A stretch of DNA of 64,000 nucleotides. Source: Oceanicaulis sp. HTCC2633. Its GTDB lineage: Bacteria; Pseudomonadota; Alphaproteobacteria; Caulobacterales; Maricaulaceae. The notes beneath the pieces were generated by a model. The model saw nothing but the letters and a program-made list of their open reading frames with translations, did not search any database and had not been told where the DNA came from. Position 1 is the first letter of the stretch; each line of letters begins with the position of its first letter. Shown piece by piece: positions 8,752-16,819 of the stretch. A program made the position numbers and the translations under genes. The DNA is taken from the NCBI RefSeq assembly GCF_000152745.1, contig NZ_CH672428.1, forward strand, positions 368,916 to 432,915. The letters run 5' to 3'.

Positions 8752-9029
8752 CGGATGACGGGACGCACCGCGCAAGTCGCGAGATAGGCGGACGCCGCTG
8801 CGATGGCGGCGACGCCGACCAGAAGGATGCCTGTGCTGATCTGCTGCAAAGTCAGCATCAATCCAATTGCGCTTGTCCCGACCAGAGCCAGCAACAACAA
8901 CAAGATGGGCGGCGAAAACTCCCATCGATAGAGGTGACCGCACGTCGAACATCGTGCGTGTCTGGATGAGATCAGGCTGAAAAGTGCGGACACTTCAAGC
9001 GGCGTCTGACAATTCGGACACCTGTACAT
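8748..9029 (-). CDS. Small zinc-ribbon membrane protein, unknown function
   Basis: 93-residue protein, not recognised as a named family. It begins MYRCPNCQTPL and has a second CSTCGH, giving a four-cysteine zinc ribbon in the first 35 residues, followed by two hydrophobic helices with a short loop. The ATG at 9029 is preferred: GAGG lies six bases before it and the ribbon starts at once, whereas the alternative GTG at 9071 adds an unlikely 14-residue leader but would overlap the upstream stop as GTGA. The layout resembles small bacterial membrane proteins with a cytoplasmic zinc ribbon; partner unknown. Confidence 0.65.
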   Translation of the reverse strand: MYRCPNCQTPLEVSALFSLISSRHARCSTCGHLYRWEFSPPILLLLLALVGTSAIGLMLTLQQISTGILLVGVAAIAAASAYLATCAVRPVIR

Positions 9030-9067
9030 AATAATCCTCAAAAAAGCGATTTCGCCTTTGAGGTATA

Positions 9068-10204
9068 TCACAGATGGTCAAGAACAACCACAAGGTCGTC
9101 TATCAGGTCTTCAGCCGCTTCTATTCCGCATGACAGCCGTACAAGATCGTCCGGTGTCGGGCTGCTAGGCCCTTCAATCGGCTTGCGATGCTCGATCAGG
9201 CTCTCCACGCCGCCAATGGATGTGGCTTGCAGGAACACCCTGGTGGAGGCGCACAGCTTGCGTGCTGCATCCGCGCCGCCCTTGAGCCGGATCGAGAGAA
9301 GGCCGCCAAAACCGCCCGTCATCTGACGCGCGGCGACGGCATGGCCCGGATGGCTTTCCAGACCAGGATAGAGCACATGGCTTACCGCCTTGTGCTGGCT
9401 CAGGGTCTGCGCGAGCTGCATGGCGTTGCGACTCTGGCGTTCGTAACGGACGAACAGGGTGCGCAGGCCACGCATCATCAGCCAGCTGTCGAACGCGCTC
9501 GGGATCGCCCCTGACAGGCTGTGTCCCGTGCACAGTCTTTCCCAACGCTCATTGTGTTCCTTCGTCGCCACAGCCCCCATCAGCACGTCGGAATGCCCGT
9601 TGAGATATTTGGTGGCCGAATGCATGACGAGGTCGGCCCCCAGATCCAGAGCGCGTGTGGTGCAGGGCGGGGCGCATGTGCTGTCAACGCCCAGCATCGC
9701 CCCGGCCTCATGCGCGATCTCGGCGGCGCGCGCGATATCGACGATCGCCCAGCTGGGGTTGGCGGGCGTCTCGATCCACACAAGCTCGGTCCGGCCGCCC
9801 TGGACCGCTTTTTTCAGGCCATTGATATCGTGCGGTTCAAAGAAGCTCAGCGAGATGAGGCCCTTTGAGGCGAGGTGATGCAGGAGCTTCTTCGCGCCGT
9901 AATACATTTCGGTCTGCGCAACCACATGCGCGCCGACCTCCAGCGTGTCGAGCACGGCGGAGATCGCCGCCAGGCCGGAGCTGAACAGGCGCGCATCCGC
10001 AGCATTCTCGAGGGCGGCCAGGACCTTGGCGGCTTGCACTTCGGTCGGGCCCTGAGGGCGGCGATAATCCATCTCGCCCACCAGCGCGTTCTTCTGGTCG
10101 CGCATGAACGTGGTGGCGGGGTGGACAGGCGGGATCACCGCGCCGGTTTCCCGGTCGGTCTGGTGCAGGGCCTGGGCGGCGAGAGTTTCGGGACGCTTAG
10201 CCAT
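9068..10204 (-). CDS. PLP-dependent trans-sulfuration enzyme (cystathionine beta/gamma-lyase family)
   Basis: 378-residue fold-type I PLP enzyme of the Cys/Met metabolism family. Visible are the phosphate-site SSGLAAISAV, the substrate-side Tyr segment QTEMYYGAKKL, and the Schiff-base lysine in HSATKYLNGHSD. The C-terminal half has SLIEHRKPIE, the region that discriminates gamma-synthase and lyases, but this cannot be resolved by eye. The ATG at 10204 overlaps the end of hemB by 8 bases, so the two are one transcript. A second family member, metC-like, is at 56427. Confidence 0.85.
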   Translation of the reverse strand: MAKRPETLAAQALHQTDRETGAVIPPVHPATTFMRDQKNALVGEMDYRRPQGPTEVQAAKVLAALENAADARLFSSGLAAISAVLDTLEVGAHVVAQTEMYYGAKKLLHHLASKGLISLSFFEPHDINGLKKAVQGGRTELVWIETPANPSWAIVDIARAAEIAHEAGAMLGVDSTCAPPCTTRALDLGADLVMHSATKYLNGHSDVLMGAVATKEHNERWERLCTGHSLSGAIPSAFDSWLMMRGLRTLFVRYERQSRNAMQLAQTLSQHKAVSHVLYPGLESHPGHAVAARQMTGGFGGLLSIRLKGGADAARKLCASTRVFLQATSIGGVESLIEHRKPIEGPSSPTPDDLVRLSCGIEAAEDLIDDLVVVLDHL

Positions 10205-11183
10205 TGAGGAGTTCCGCCGCTTTCGGTGCAAAATAGGTCAGGACGCCGTCTGCGCCGGCGCGTTTGAACGCCAGGAGGCTTTCGAGCATGGCGCGTTCGC
10301 CATCAATCCAGCCGTTTTGCGCGGCGGCCTGGATCATCGCGTATTCGCCCGAGACCTGAAAGGCATAGGTCGGCATCTCGAAGGTCGCTTTCAGGCGCGC
10401 CACGATATCGAGATAGGGCAATCCCGGTTTGACCATGATCATGTCCGCGCCTTCATCGATATCGAGCGCGACTTCGCGGATCGCCTCGTCGGTATTGGCG
10501 GGGTCCATCTGGTAGGTCTTCTTGTCGCCCTGGAGCGCGGTGGCGCTGCCAATGGCGTCGCGATAGGGGCCATAGAAGGCCGAAGCGTATTTTGCGGCGT
10601 AGGACATGATCATCGTGTCCTGGAAGCCCTCAGCGTCGAGCGCCTCGCGAATCGATCCGATTCGCCCATCCATCATGTCCGACGGAGCGACCACGTCGGC
10701 GCCCGAAGCCGCCTGCATGAGCGCCTGGCTGCACAGGCGTTCGACTGTCGCGTCATTGAGGATGACGCCATCCTCGATCAAACCGTCATGGCCATGGTCG
10801 GTGAAGGGGTCGAGCGCGACGTCGCAGATGATTCCCACTTCAGGAGCCGCATCCTTCATCGCCTTGATGGCCTGCGCCACCAGACCGTCCGGATTGTCCG
10901 CCTCACGCCCGTTTTCATCCTTCAGGGACGGATCGATATGGGGGAAGATCGCAATGGCCGGAATGCCCAGATCGCGGGCCCGACGGGCCGCGTCGGCGGC
11001 CGCCTTCACGCTCAGGCGCTTCACGCCCGGCATGGAGGCGACAGGCTCGGTCGGGTCCGCCTTGTCAGACACCACCAGCGTCCAGATCAGGTCGTTCGGC
11101 GTCAGCGTATGTTCGCGCATCAGGCGGCGAGACCAGTCATGAGCGCGCATTCGGCGCATACGGGTGGTGGGAAAAGCGGCCAT
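10197..11183 (-). CDS. hemB: Delta-aminolevulinic acid dehydratase (porphobilinogen synthase)
   Basis: Condenses two 5-aminolevulinate molecules to porphobilinogen in heme synthesis; cytoplasmic octamer. 328 residues with both active-site lysines visible, in SYAAKYASAFYGP and MIMVKPGLPYLD. The metal-site segment reads DVALDPFTDHGHDG: the three cysteines of zinc-dependent enzymes are replaced by Ala/Asp, as in the magnesium-type ALADs known from alphaproteobacteria. hemA, the preceding pathway enzyme, is 3.5 kb away on the other strand. Starts at ATG 11183, divergent from the acyl-CoA dehydrogenase. Confidence 0.96.
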   Translation of the reverse strand: MAAFPTTRMRRMRAHDWSRRLMREHTLTPNDLIWTLVVSDKADPTEPVASMPGVKRLSVKAAADAARRARDLGIPAIAIFPHIDPSLKDENGREADNPDGLVAQAIKAMKDAAPEVGIICDVALDPFTDHGHDGLIEDGVILNDATVERLCSQALMQAASGADVVAPSDMMDGRIGSIREALDAEGFQDTMIMSYAAKYASAFYGPYRDAIGSATALQGDKKTYQMDPANTDEAIREVALDIDEGADMIMVKPGLPYLDIVARLKATFEMPTYAFQVSGEYAMIQAAAQNGWIDGERAMLESLLAFKRAGADGVLTYFAPKAAELLNG

Positions 11184-11273
11184 CTTGGTCTATCTCGCTT
11201 GCAGCAAATCAGAACACATCGCGTTTTTCGCGGTCGGAGCCGGTCCAACCCGGTCTGTTTAGGAGGTTTCCCC

Positions 11274-12410
11274 GTGCATTTCGAGCTGTCAGAAGAGCAA
11301 GCGCTGATTCAGGACGCAGCCCGCAAGTTCGCCGACGATCGTCTCAAGCCCCATGCGGCGCAATGGGACGAGGACAAGCACTTCCCCGTGGATGTGCTGC
11401 GCGAGGCGGCCGAGATGGGGTTCGCCGGCATCTACACCCGTGAGGATGTAGGCGGGTCGGCCATGAGCCGGGTTGATGCGGCCCTGATCTTTGAACAACT
11501 TTCGCGCGGTTGCGTATCCACTGCAGCCTTCATCTCCATCCACAACATGGTCAGCTGGATGATCGACAGCTGGGGCAATGACGAACAGCGCCAGCGCTGG
11601 CTGCCTGAAATGACCCGGATGGACAAGATCGCATCCTATTGCCTGACCGAGCCGGGCGCAGGGTCCGACGCCGCCAATCTGCGCACCAAGGCGGTGCGGG
11701 ATGGCGATCATTATGTGCTTAATGGCTCGAAGGCCTTCATCTCCGGCGCAGGCACGAGCGATCTTTACGCCGTGATGTGCCGCACCGGCGAGGATGGCCC
11801 CAAGGGCATTTCCACAATCATCGTGGAGAAAGACACGCCCGGCCTGAGCTTCGGTGCGAATGAGCGCAAGATGGGCTGGAATTCCCAGCCGACCCGCGTG
11901 GTCACCTTTGAAGATTGCCGCGTGCCGGTCGAGAACCGGATCGGTGAGGAAGGGCAGGGCTTCGGCTTCGCCATGCAGGGCTTGAATGGCGGTCGCATCA
12001 ATATCGGCGCCTGTTCGCTGGGCGGCGCCGCGGAAGCCGTGGATCTCGCCACACAATACGCCAAGGAGCGCAGCCAGTTCGGTCGCAATATCGCAGACTT
12101 CCAGGCCACCCAGTTCAAGCTGGCCGACATGGTCACCGAGCTTGATGCGTCACGCATGATGCTCTTGCGTGCGGCTGACAGCGTGGATCGCAAGGATCCG
12201 TCAGCCGCCATGCATTGCGCCATGGCCAAGCGCTTCGCCACAGATATGGGCTTCAAGATCGCCAATGACGCGCTGCAGATCCATGGCGGTTACGGCTATC
12301 TGAAGGATTATCCGCTCGAGCGCATCGTGCGCGATCTGCGAGTCCACCAGATCCTGGAAGGCACCAACGAGATCATGCGGGTGATCATCGCCAAGGACGT
12401 GCTGCGCTAG
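11274..12410 (+). CDS. Acyl-CoA dehydrogenase, probable isobutyryl-CoA dehydrogenase
   Basis: 378-residue FAD enzyme oxidising acyl-CoA to enoyl-CoA, probably isobutyryl-CoA to methacrylyl-CoA. It carries the FAD/substrate signature YCLTEPGAGSDA and the C-terminal IHGGYGYLKDYPLERIVRD, with the presumptive catalytic base in LEGTNEIMR. The GTG start at 11274 is chosen because AGGAGG lies seven bases upstream and the protein then aligns from VHFELSEEQ; the open frame continues upstream without a plausible start. The next two genes encode the hydrolase and 3-hydroxyisobutyrate dehydrogenase of valine breakdown, which is the main reason for the isobutyryl call. Confidence 0.88.
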   Translation: MHFELSEEQALIQDAARKFADDRLKPHAAQWDEDKHFPVDVLREAAEMGFAGIYTREDVGGSAMSRVDAALIFEQLSRGCVSTAAFISIHNMVSWMIDSWGNDEQRQRWLPEMTRMDKIASYCLTEPGAGSDAANLRTKAVRDGDHYVLNGSKAFISGAGTSDLYAVMCRTGEDGPKGISTIIVEKDTPGLSFGANERKMGWNSQPTRVVTFEDCRVPVENRIGEEGQGFGFAMQGLNGGRINIGACSLGGAAEAVDLATQYAKERSQFGRNIADFQATQFKLADMVTELDASRMMLLRAADSVDRKDPSAAMHCAMAKRFATDMGFKIANDALQIHGGYGYLKDYPLERIVRDLRVHQILEGTNEIMRVIIAKDVLR

Positions 12411-12457
12411 GTCGCGTGGCCGATACGCTCTATAGGCGCTAGAAACTTTTTCAATTG

Positions 12458-12479
12458 GCCCCGCCGGACCGAGCGGGGC
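12458..12479. other. Intergenic hairpin inside the valine-degradation block
   Basis: Perfect 7-bp stem GCCCCGC / GCGGGGC with an 8-base loop, between the acyl-CoA dehydrogenase and the hydrolase. No T-run follows on the plus strand, so it may attenuate or protect the transcript rather than end it. A smaller hairpin (GGGCGG / CCGCCC, 13573-13589) lies before mmsB. Confidence 0.35.
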
Positions 12480-12512
12480 ATTGAACTCTATTCCGTCCAG
12501 AGAGGATCTCTC

Positions 12513-13562
12513 ATGACTGAAGACGTCATCGTTCGCAAAGCCGGCTCGGTGGGCCGCATCACCCTGAACCGGCCCAAGGCGCTCAATGCGCTCAATCAGG
12601 AGATGGTCACCGCCATGGTCGAGGCGCTTCAGAGCTGGGCCGACGACAAGACGGTGAAGGCTGTGGTCGTGGACGGCGCTGGAGAGAAGGGCTTCTGCGC
12701 GGGCGGCGATATCCGCATGCTGGCGGAAAGCGGCAAGGCCGGCGACGACCGGGCCTGGACCTTCTGGCGCGACGAGTACCAGCTCAACACCCTGATTGCC
12801 GAATACCCCAAACCCTATGTGGCGCTGATTGACGGCATCACCATGGGCGGCGGTGTCGGCGTGTCGATCCATGGCGAGTTCCGGGTGGCGGGCGATCGCA
12901 CCCTGTTCGCCATGCCCGAGACCGGCATCGGCTTTCACCCTGATGTGGGCGGGGCCTATTTCCTGCCGCGCCTGAATGGCGAACTTGGCGTGTGGATGGG
13001 CCTTACAGGCGCACGCCTGAAGACGGCGGACTGCATCGCAGCGGGCGTCGCGACCCATTATGTGCCGACCGACAATTACGAGGCGCTGATCGAGGCGCTT
13101 GAAACCGAAACCCTTGATGATGAGGGCGAGAAGGTCGACGCCATCATCGAGCGCTTCTCCGGCGATGCGGGGCAGTCTGATCTGGGGGTGGTGCAGCCGC
13201 TGATCGACGCCGCGTTCGAAGGCGATGATGTCAGCGTCATTCTCAACCGCCTCGAGGCGGCCGATGACGCCTGGTCCAAGGCCGTTCTGAAAATTCTATC
13301 AAGCAAGTCTCCGACTGCCGTGAAGGTGACGCTAAAGGCTCTGCGCAAGGGCGCTGAGCTGTCCCTGCGCGATGTCATGGTTCAGGACCTGCGCGTCTCC
13401 AGCCGTTTCCTGCGTGAAGGTTCGGATTTCTACGAAGGCGTGCGCGCGGTGATCATCGACAAGGACAATGCGCCGAACTGGTCAGCGCCGGTATCGGACG
13501 CCGAGGTCGACGCCTATTTCGAACCGCTTGCTGCGGACAAGGAAATGGCGTTCCTCGACTAG
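12513..13562 (+). CDS. 3-hydroxyisobutyryl-CoA hydrolase (enoyl-CoA hydratase superfamily)
   Basis: 349-residue crotonase-fold protein. It has the oxyanion-hole segments GEKGFCAGGDIRML and GITMGGGVGVSIHGEFRVA, and the hydrolase-type run FAMPETGIGFHPDVGGAYFLPRL that distinguishes HIBCH from hydratases. The C-terminal 150 residues (TAVKVTLKALRKG, LREGSDFYEGVRA) also fit HIBCH. It would release free 3-hydroxyisobutyrate from its CoA ester, the step before mmsB. An AGAGGA ribosome site precedes the ATG. No separate methacrylyl-CoA hydratase gene is visible in this block, so that step is presumably encoded elsewhere. Confidence 0.88.
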   Translation: MTEDVIVRKAGSVGRITLNRPKALNALNQEMVTAMVEALQSWADDKTVKAVVVDGAGEKGFCAGGDIRMLAESGKAGDDRAWTFWRDEYQLNTLIAEYPKPYVALIDGITMGGGVGVSIHGEFRVAGDRTLFAMPETGIGFHPDVGGAYFLPRLNGELGVWMGLTGARLKTADCIAAGVATHYVPTDNYEALIEALETETLDDEGEKVDAIIERFSGDAGQSDLGVVQPLIDAAFEGDDVSVILNRLEAADDAWSKAVLKILSSKSPTAVKVTLKALRKGAELSLRDVMVQDLRVSSRFLREGSDFYEGVRAVIIDKDNAPNWSAPVSDAEVDAYFEPLAADKEMAFLD

Positions 13563-13615
13563 GAACAGGGCAGGGCGGACCAACCGCCCGCTCCTCAGAC
13601 ACAAGGGAGGACCGC

Positions 13616-14509
13616 ATGGCGGTTATTGCATTCATTGGGCTCGGCAATATGGGCTCTGGCATGGCGGCGAACCTCTTGAAGGCTGGCCATTCTCTGCGCG
13701 CCTATGATCTGAACAAGGACGCGGTGGCGCTGCTGGAGAAGAAGGGCGCGACGCCGGCCGCCGATCTGCGCGAAGCGGTGACCGACGCTGATGTGGTCGT
13801 CACCATGCTGCCTGCCGGTCAGCATGTGCGTGGTGTTTATCTGGATGATGGCGGCGTGCTCTCGCTCGCCAAATCCGATGCGGTGCTGATTGATTGCTCC
13901 ACCATCGATGTGGACAGCGCCCGTGAAGTCGCAACCAAGGCTTCTGAAGCCGGTTTCGCTTTTGTGGACGCGCCGGTTTCCGGCGGCGTTGCGGCGGCCG
14001 AAGGCGGTACGCTGACCTTCATGGTGGGCGGTCCTGTCGAGGCCTTCGCCAAGGCTGAACCCATCCTTGAAAACATGGGCAAGGCTGTCATTCGCGCCGG
14101 CGAGGCTGGCGCTGGCCAGGCCGCCAAGATCTGCAACAACATGCTTCTGGGCATCCACATGATCGGCACGTGCGAGGCGATGAACCTCGCCATCAAGCTG
14201 GGCCTTGATCCGCAGAACTTCTTTGACATCGCCTCCAAGGCGTCCGGCCAGAACTGGTCCTTGACCAGTTACTGTCCGGTTCCGGGCCCTGTGCCGACCG
14301 CGCCGTCCAACCGCGATTACGTGCCGGGCTTCGCTGCGCCGATGATGCTCAAAGACTTAAACCTTGCCATGCAGACATCGAAATCGGCCGGTGTGAACAC
14401 GCCCATGGGCGAGAAGGCGCAAACCATCTATGACGCCTTCGTCGAAGAGGGCGGAGCCGCCATGGACTTTTCGGGCGTTATCAAATGGTTGTCCGGAGAC
14501 ATGAAGTAA
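13616..14509 (+). CDS. mmsB: 3-hydroxyisobutyrate dehydrogenase
   Basis: 297-residue NAD-dependent dehydrogenase oxidising 3-hydroxyisobutyrate to methylmalonate semialdehyde in valine degradation. Rossmann motif FIGLGNMGSGMAANL at the start, substrate motif DAPVSGGVAAAEGGTLTFMVGG near residue 120, catalytic Lys in GAGQAAKICNNM. The segment SCCPVPGPVP-like YCPVPGPVPTAPSNRDY is characteristic of true HIBADH. GGGAGG lies five bases before the ATG. It is last of the three valine genes, and hemA follows after a 160-base gap containing a candidate operator. Confidence 0.93.
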   Translation: MAVIAFIGLGNMGSGMAANLLKAGHSLRAYDLNKDAVALLEKKGATPAADLREAVTDADVVVTMLPAGQHVRGVYLDDGGVLSLAKSDAVLIDCSTIDVDSAREVATKASEAGFAFVDAPVSGGVAAAEGGTLTFMVGGPVEAFAKAEPILENMGKAVIRAGEAGAGQAAKICNNMLLGIHMIGTCEAMNLAIKLGLDPQNFFDIASKASGQNWSLTSYCPVPGPVPTAPSNRDYVPGFAAPMMLKDLNLAMQTSKSAGVNTPMGEKAQTIYDAFVEEGGAAMDFSGVIKWLSGDMK

Positions 14510-14598
14510 ATCGTTCGGACGCTGAATTTGAGAAGCGTTGTCAAGAGCTGAATGCGACCTTTGGTCCCTGACCGCTGCTAGGACAAGTTCAGAATCAT

Positions 14599-14619
14599 AT
14601 GTCATTGTGCAGATGACAT
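14599..14619. promoter_or_regulatory. Perfect inverted repeat upstream of hemA
   Basis: ATGTCAT-N7-ATGACAT, two perfect 7-base arms, centred about 60 bases before the hemA ATG. Geometry suits a dimeric regulator; it does not match the FNR/FixK (TTGAT-N4-ATCAA) or Irr boxes I know. The regulator is unknown. Confidence 0.4.
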
Positions 14620-14669
14620 GCTGACCTCTAGGGAGAGCCGCTCGCGCCTTGGGCGCCAGTGCAAGTGAA

Positions 14670-15884
14670 ATGGATTACCGCAGCGCTTTCAAAGCCTCCG
14701 TCGCCCGTGTTCGCGCAGAAGGCCGTTACCGTGTGTTCGCCAATCTGCGTCGGGTTAAGGGCCAGTTCCCGCGCGCCCGTCTGCGCACGGATGACGGCGA
14801 TACCCGCGACGTGGTGGTGTGGTGCTCCAATGACTATCTCGGCATGGGCCAGAGCCCGTGTGTGACCGGCGCCATGAAACAGGCGATCGACGATGTCGGC
14901 GCCGGGGCGGGCGGCACTCGAAACATCTCCGGCACGACCCATTATCACGTGGAGCTGGAAGCCAGTCTGGCGGACCTTCATCAGAAGGAAAGCGCGCTTC
15001 TCTTCACCTCCGGCTACATCGCCAATCAGGCGACGCTGGCGACCCTGGGCAAGATCCTGCCGGGGCTGATCATCTTCTCGGACGAGCTGAACCACGCCTC
15101 GATGATCGAAGGCGTCAAAGGCGCCAAATGCGAGAAGCATGTCTGGCGTCACAATGACGTGGCCCATCTCGAAGAGCTGCTGAAAGCGGCCCCGAAAGAC
15201 GCGCCCAAGCTGATCGCGCTTGAATCCGTCTATTCCATGGATGGCGATATCGGCCCGCTCGAAGAGGTCTGTGATCTCGCCGACAAGTACAATGCGCTGA
15301 CCTATCTGGATGAAGTGCACGCGGTGGGGCTTTACGGCCTGCGCGGCGCGGGCGTCGCCGAGCGTGAGGGCTTGCTGGACCGTTTCGACATCATCGAAGG
15401 CACGCTGGGCAAGGCGTTCGGCGTGATGGGCGGCTATATCGCCGCGGACGAAGTGATCGTGGATGCGATCCGCTCCTGGGCGCCGGGCTTCATCTTCACG
15501 ACGTCACTGGCGCCGGCTCTGGCCGCGGGAGCCCGCGCCAGCGTTGAATACCTCAAGAGCGCTTATCATCTGCGCGAACAGCATCAGGAGCGCGCGGCGA
15601 CCCTGAAGGCGCGCTTCCGCGAGGCGGGCATCCCGGTGCTGGACTCGATTACTCACATCGTCCCGGTCCATGTGGGCGATCCGGTTCTGTGCAAGCGCAT
15701 GACCGATGAGCTCCTGGACGTTCACGGCATCTATGTGCAGCCCATCAACTATCCCACCGTGCCCAAGGGCACCGAGCGGATGCGCCTGACGCCAACCCCG
15801 CTGCATGATGATTCCATGATGGATGAGCTGCTTGAGGCGGTGAAGACCGTCTACGCCAAGCATGTGGGCCTGAAGGTCGCCTGA
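14670..15884 (+). CDS. hemA: 5-aminolevulinate synthase
   Basis: PLP enzyme condensing glycine and succinyl-CoA to 5-aminolevulinate, the first heme step in alphaproteobacteria (Shemin pathway). 404 residues from the ATG giving [11 protein letters not shown], the usual family N-terminus; a TTG seven codons upstream is an alternative with a weak ribosome site. Visible motifs are NDYLGMGQ, the glycine-rich [23 protein letters not shown], and the PLP lysine in [14 protein letters not shown]. It overlaps the downstream small gene by one base (TGATG). Confidence 0.97.
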   Translation: MDYRSAFKASVARVRAEGRYRVFANLRRVKGQFPRARLRTDDGDTRDVVVWCSNDYLGMGQSPCVTGAMKQAIDDVGAGAGGTRNISGTTHYHVELEASLADLHQKESALLFTSGYIANQATLATLGKILPGLIIFSDELNHASMIEGVKGAKCEKHVWRHNDVAHLEELLKAAPKDAPKLIALESVYSMDGDIGPLEEVCDLADKYNALTYLDEVHAVGLYGLRGAGVAEREGLLDRFDIIEGTLGKAFGVMGGYIAADEVIVDAIRSWAPGFIFTTSLAPALAAGARASVEYLKSAYHLREQHQERAATLKARFREAGIPVLDSITHIVPVHVGDPVLCKRMTDELLDVHGIYVQPINYPTVPKGTERMRLTPTPLHDDSMMDELLEAVKTVYAKHVGLKVA

Positions 15885-16129
15885 TGACGGACGATCCCGC
15901 CCAGGATCGTGAGTTCATCTTCGAATTCGTCACTGTTGGCGATTCAGTGCGCGTGGCGGCGGTAGACGTCGCCACAGGAACCGAGGTGGTCGTGTTCGGG
16001 CCGGTCCACACGGCCCAGTCCGATCTTCAGCGTCTGGCGGCGCGCAAGCTGATCCGCCGTCTCGTTCAGGACGGGCATCATCCGGACTCAAAAACGCCCC
16101 GGCCAGGCGGCCGGGGCGTGATTGTGTAG
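15884..16129 (+). CDS. Small conserved alphaproteobacterial protein (DUF6898-like), unknown function
   Basis: 81-residue acidic protein whose core EFIFEFVTVGDSVRVAAVDVATGTEVVVFGP resembles, from memory, DUF6898; that assignment is tentative. Its ATG overlaps the hemA stop by one base, so it is translationally coupled to hemA. The last ten codons, giving a Gly/Arg/Pro-rich tail, run through the hairpin that serves as terminator for the opposing mucR gene, so the natural C-terminus is shaped by that element. No catalytic motif is apparent. Confidence 0.65.
   Translation: MTDDPAQDREFIFEFVTVGDSVRVAAVDVATGTEVVVFGPVHTAQSDLQRLAARKLIRRLVQDGHHPDSKTPRPGGRGVIV
16090..16118 (-). terminator. Intrinsic terminator of mucR embedded in the end of the opposing gene
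   Basis: Perfect 10-bp GC stem CGCCCCGGCC / GGCCGGGGCG, 4-base loop, followed on the minus strand by five T residues. Correctly oriented for mucR, 30 bases past its stop. On the plus strand it has no T-run. Confidence 0.85.
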
Positions 16130-16147
16130 TCCGGTTCGAAGTCGCGC

Positions 16148-16570
16148 TTATTTCTTGCGCGCGCCGCGGCCCAGACCGATTTCCTTGGCGAATTCCGAGC
16201 GACGCTTGGAATAGTTCGGCGCCACCATCGGATAGTCAGCCGGCAGGCCCCATTTGCGACGATAGTCTTCCGGGGACATGTCGTATTGGGAGCGCAGATA
16301 GCGCTTGAGCATTTTCAGTTTCTTGCCGTCTTCCAGGCAGACGATGTAGTCGTCGCTGACAGAGCGGGACACAGGAACCGCCGGCTTGGCCTTGGGTTCG
16401 GGCTTGGCCGGTTCGCCGGAAATCTCTTTCATGGTGGCGTAAACCGACTTGATCATGTCCGGAACGCTTTCCGCCGGCACAGAATTGTGCGTGAGAAAAG
16501 ATGCGACGATGTCGGTGGTCATGCGCATCAGTTCTTCATTGTCGACGGGCAGCAGTGTCTCTTCAGTCAT
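16148..16570 (-). CDS. MucR/Ros-family transcriptional regulator with degenerate zinc finger
   Basis: 140-residue DNA-binding protein of the Ros/MucR family, which in alphaproteobacteria silences many genes by binding AT-rich DNA. The ATG at 16570 is preferred over an upstream TTG because AAGGAT precedes it. The C-terminal domain is clear (YRRKWGLPADYPMVAPNY). In the zinc-finger region Cys78 is kept, but the positions equivalent to Ros Cys82, His92 and His97 are Asp81, Tyr91 and Gln95/Tyr96, so canonical zinc binding is unlikely. It is divergent from glyA across 250 bases of AT-rich DNA, where autoregulation is plausible. Confidence 0.9.
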   Translation of the reverse strand: MTEETLLPVDNEELMRMTTDIVASFLTHNSVPAESVPDMIKSVYATMKEISGEPAKPEPKAKPAVPVSRSVSDDYIVCLEDGKKLKMLKRYLRSQYDMSPEDYRRKWGLPADYPMVAPNYSKRRSEFAKEIGLGRGARKK

Positions 16571-16760
16571 ATTCTGATCCTTGCGCAACTTTATAGCGTG
16601 TGCGTCTGAAAATGAGATGTACTGTGTTTAATCAACGCATATTCGCTGTACAAGTATTGAGATAAAAAAATCTGCAGCATTTGTAGCGCTTTTTGGGTTG
16701 CAATCCATTCACCGTATAGATTGCTGATGCAAGTGTGTGGATTAAACGCGTTCTAGCGCC
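16571..16760. promoter_or_regulatory. AT-rich mucR-glyA divergent intergenic region
   Basis: Noticeably AT-rich for this genome, with a run of seven A residues and several TA steps, as expected of a Ros/MucR target. TTGGGT-N16-TATAGA around 16695-16722 is one possible plus-strand promoter. No open frame or RNA gene is seen. Confidence 0.35.
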
Positions 16761-16796
16761 TTGTCCGGGCTGGCGGCGGGCCGTATGTAGCTAGCA
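16761..16796 (+). promoter_or_regulatory. Probable glyA promoter
   Basis: TTGTCC-N17-TATGTA, ending 30 bases before the glyA ATG. The -10 and following bases, TATGTAGCTAGCA, recur exactly before ctaA (34712-34724), also behind a TTG-type -35. Confidence 0.6.
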
Positions 16797-16819
16797 AAGT
16801 CCTCTATACGGAGTGCGAG

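Noticed and set aside
10104-11273. N-terminal extension of the acyl-CoA dehydrogenase
   Set aside because: The extension is the reverse of hemB; the GTG at 11274 has an ideal ribosome site and starts the family sequence.
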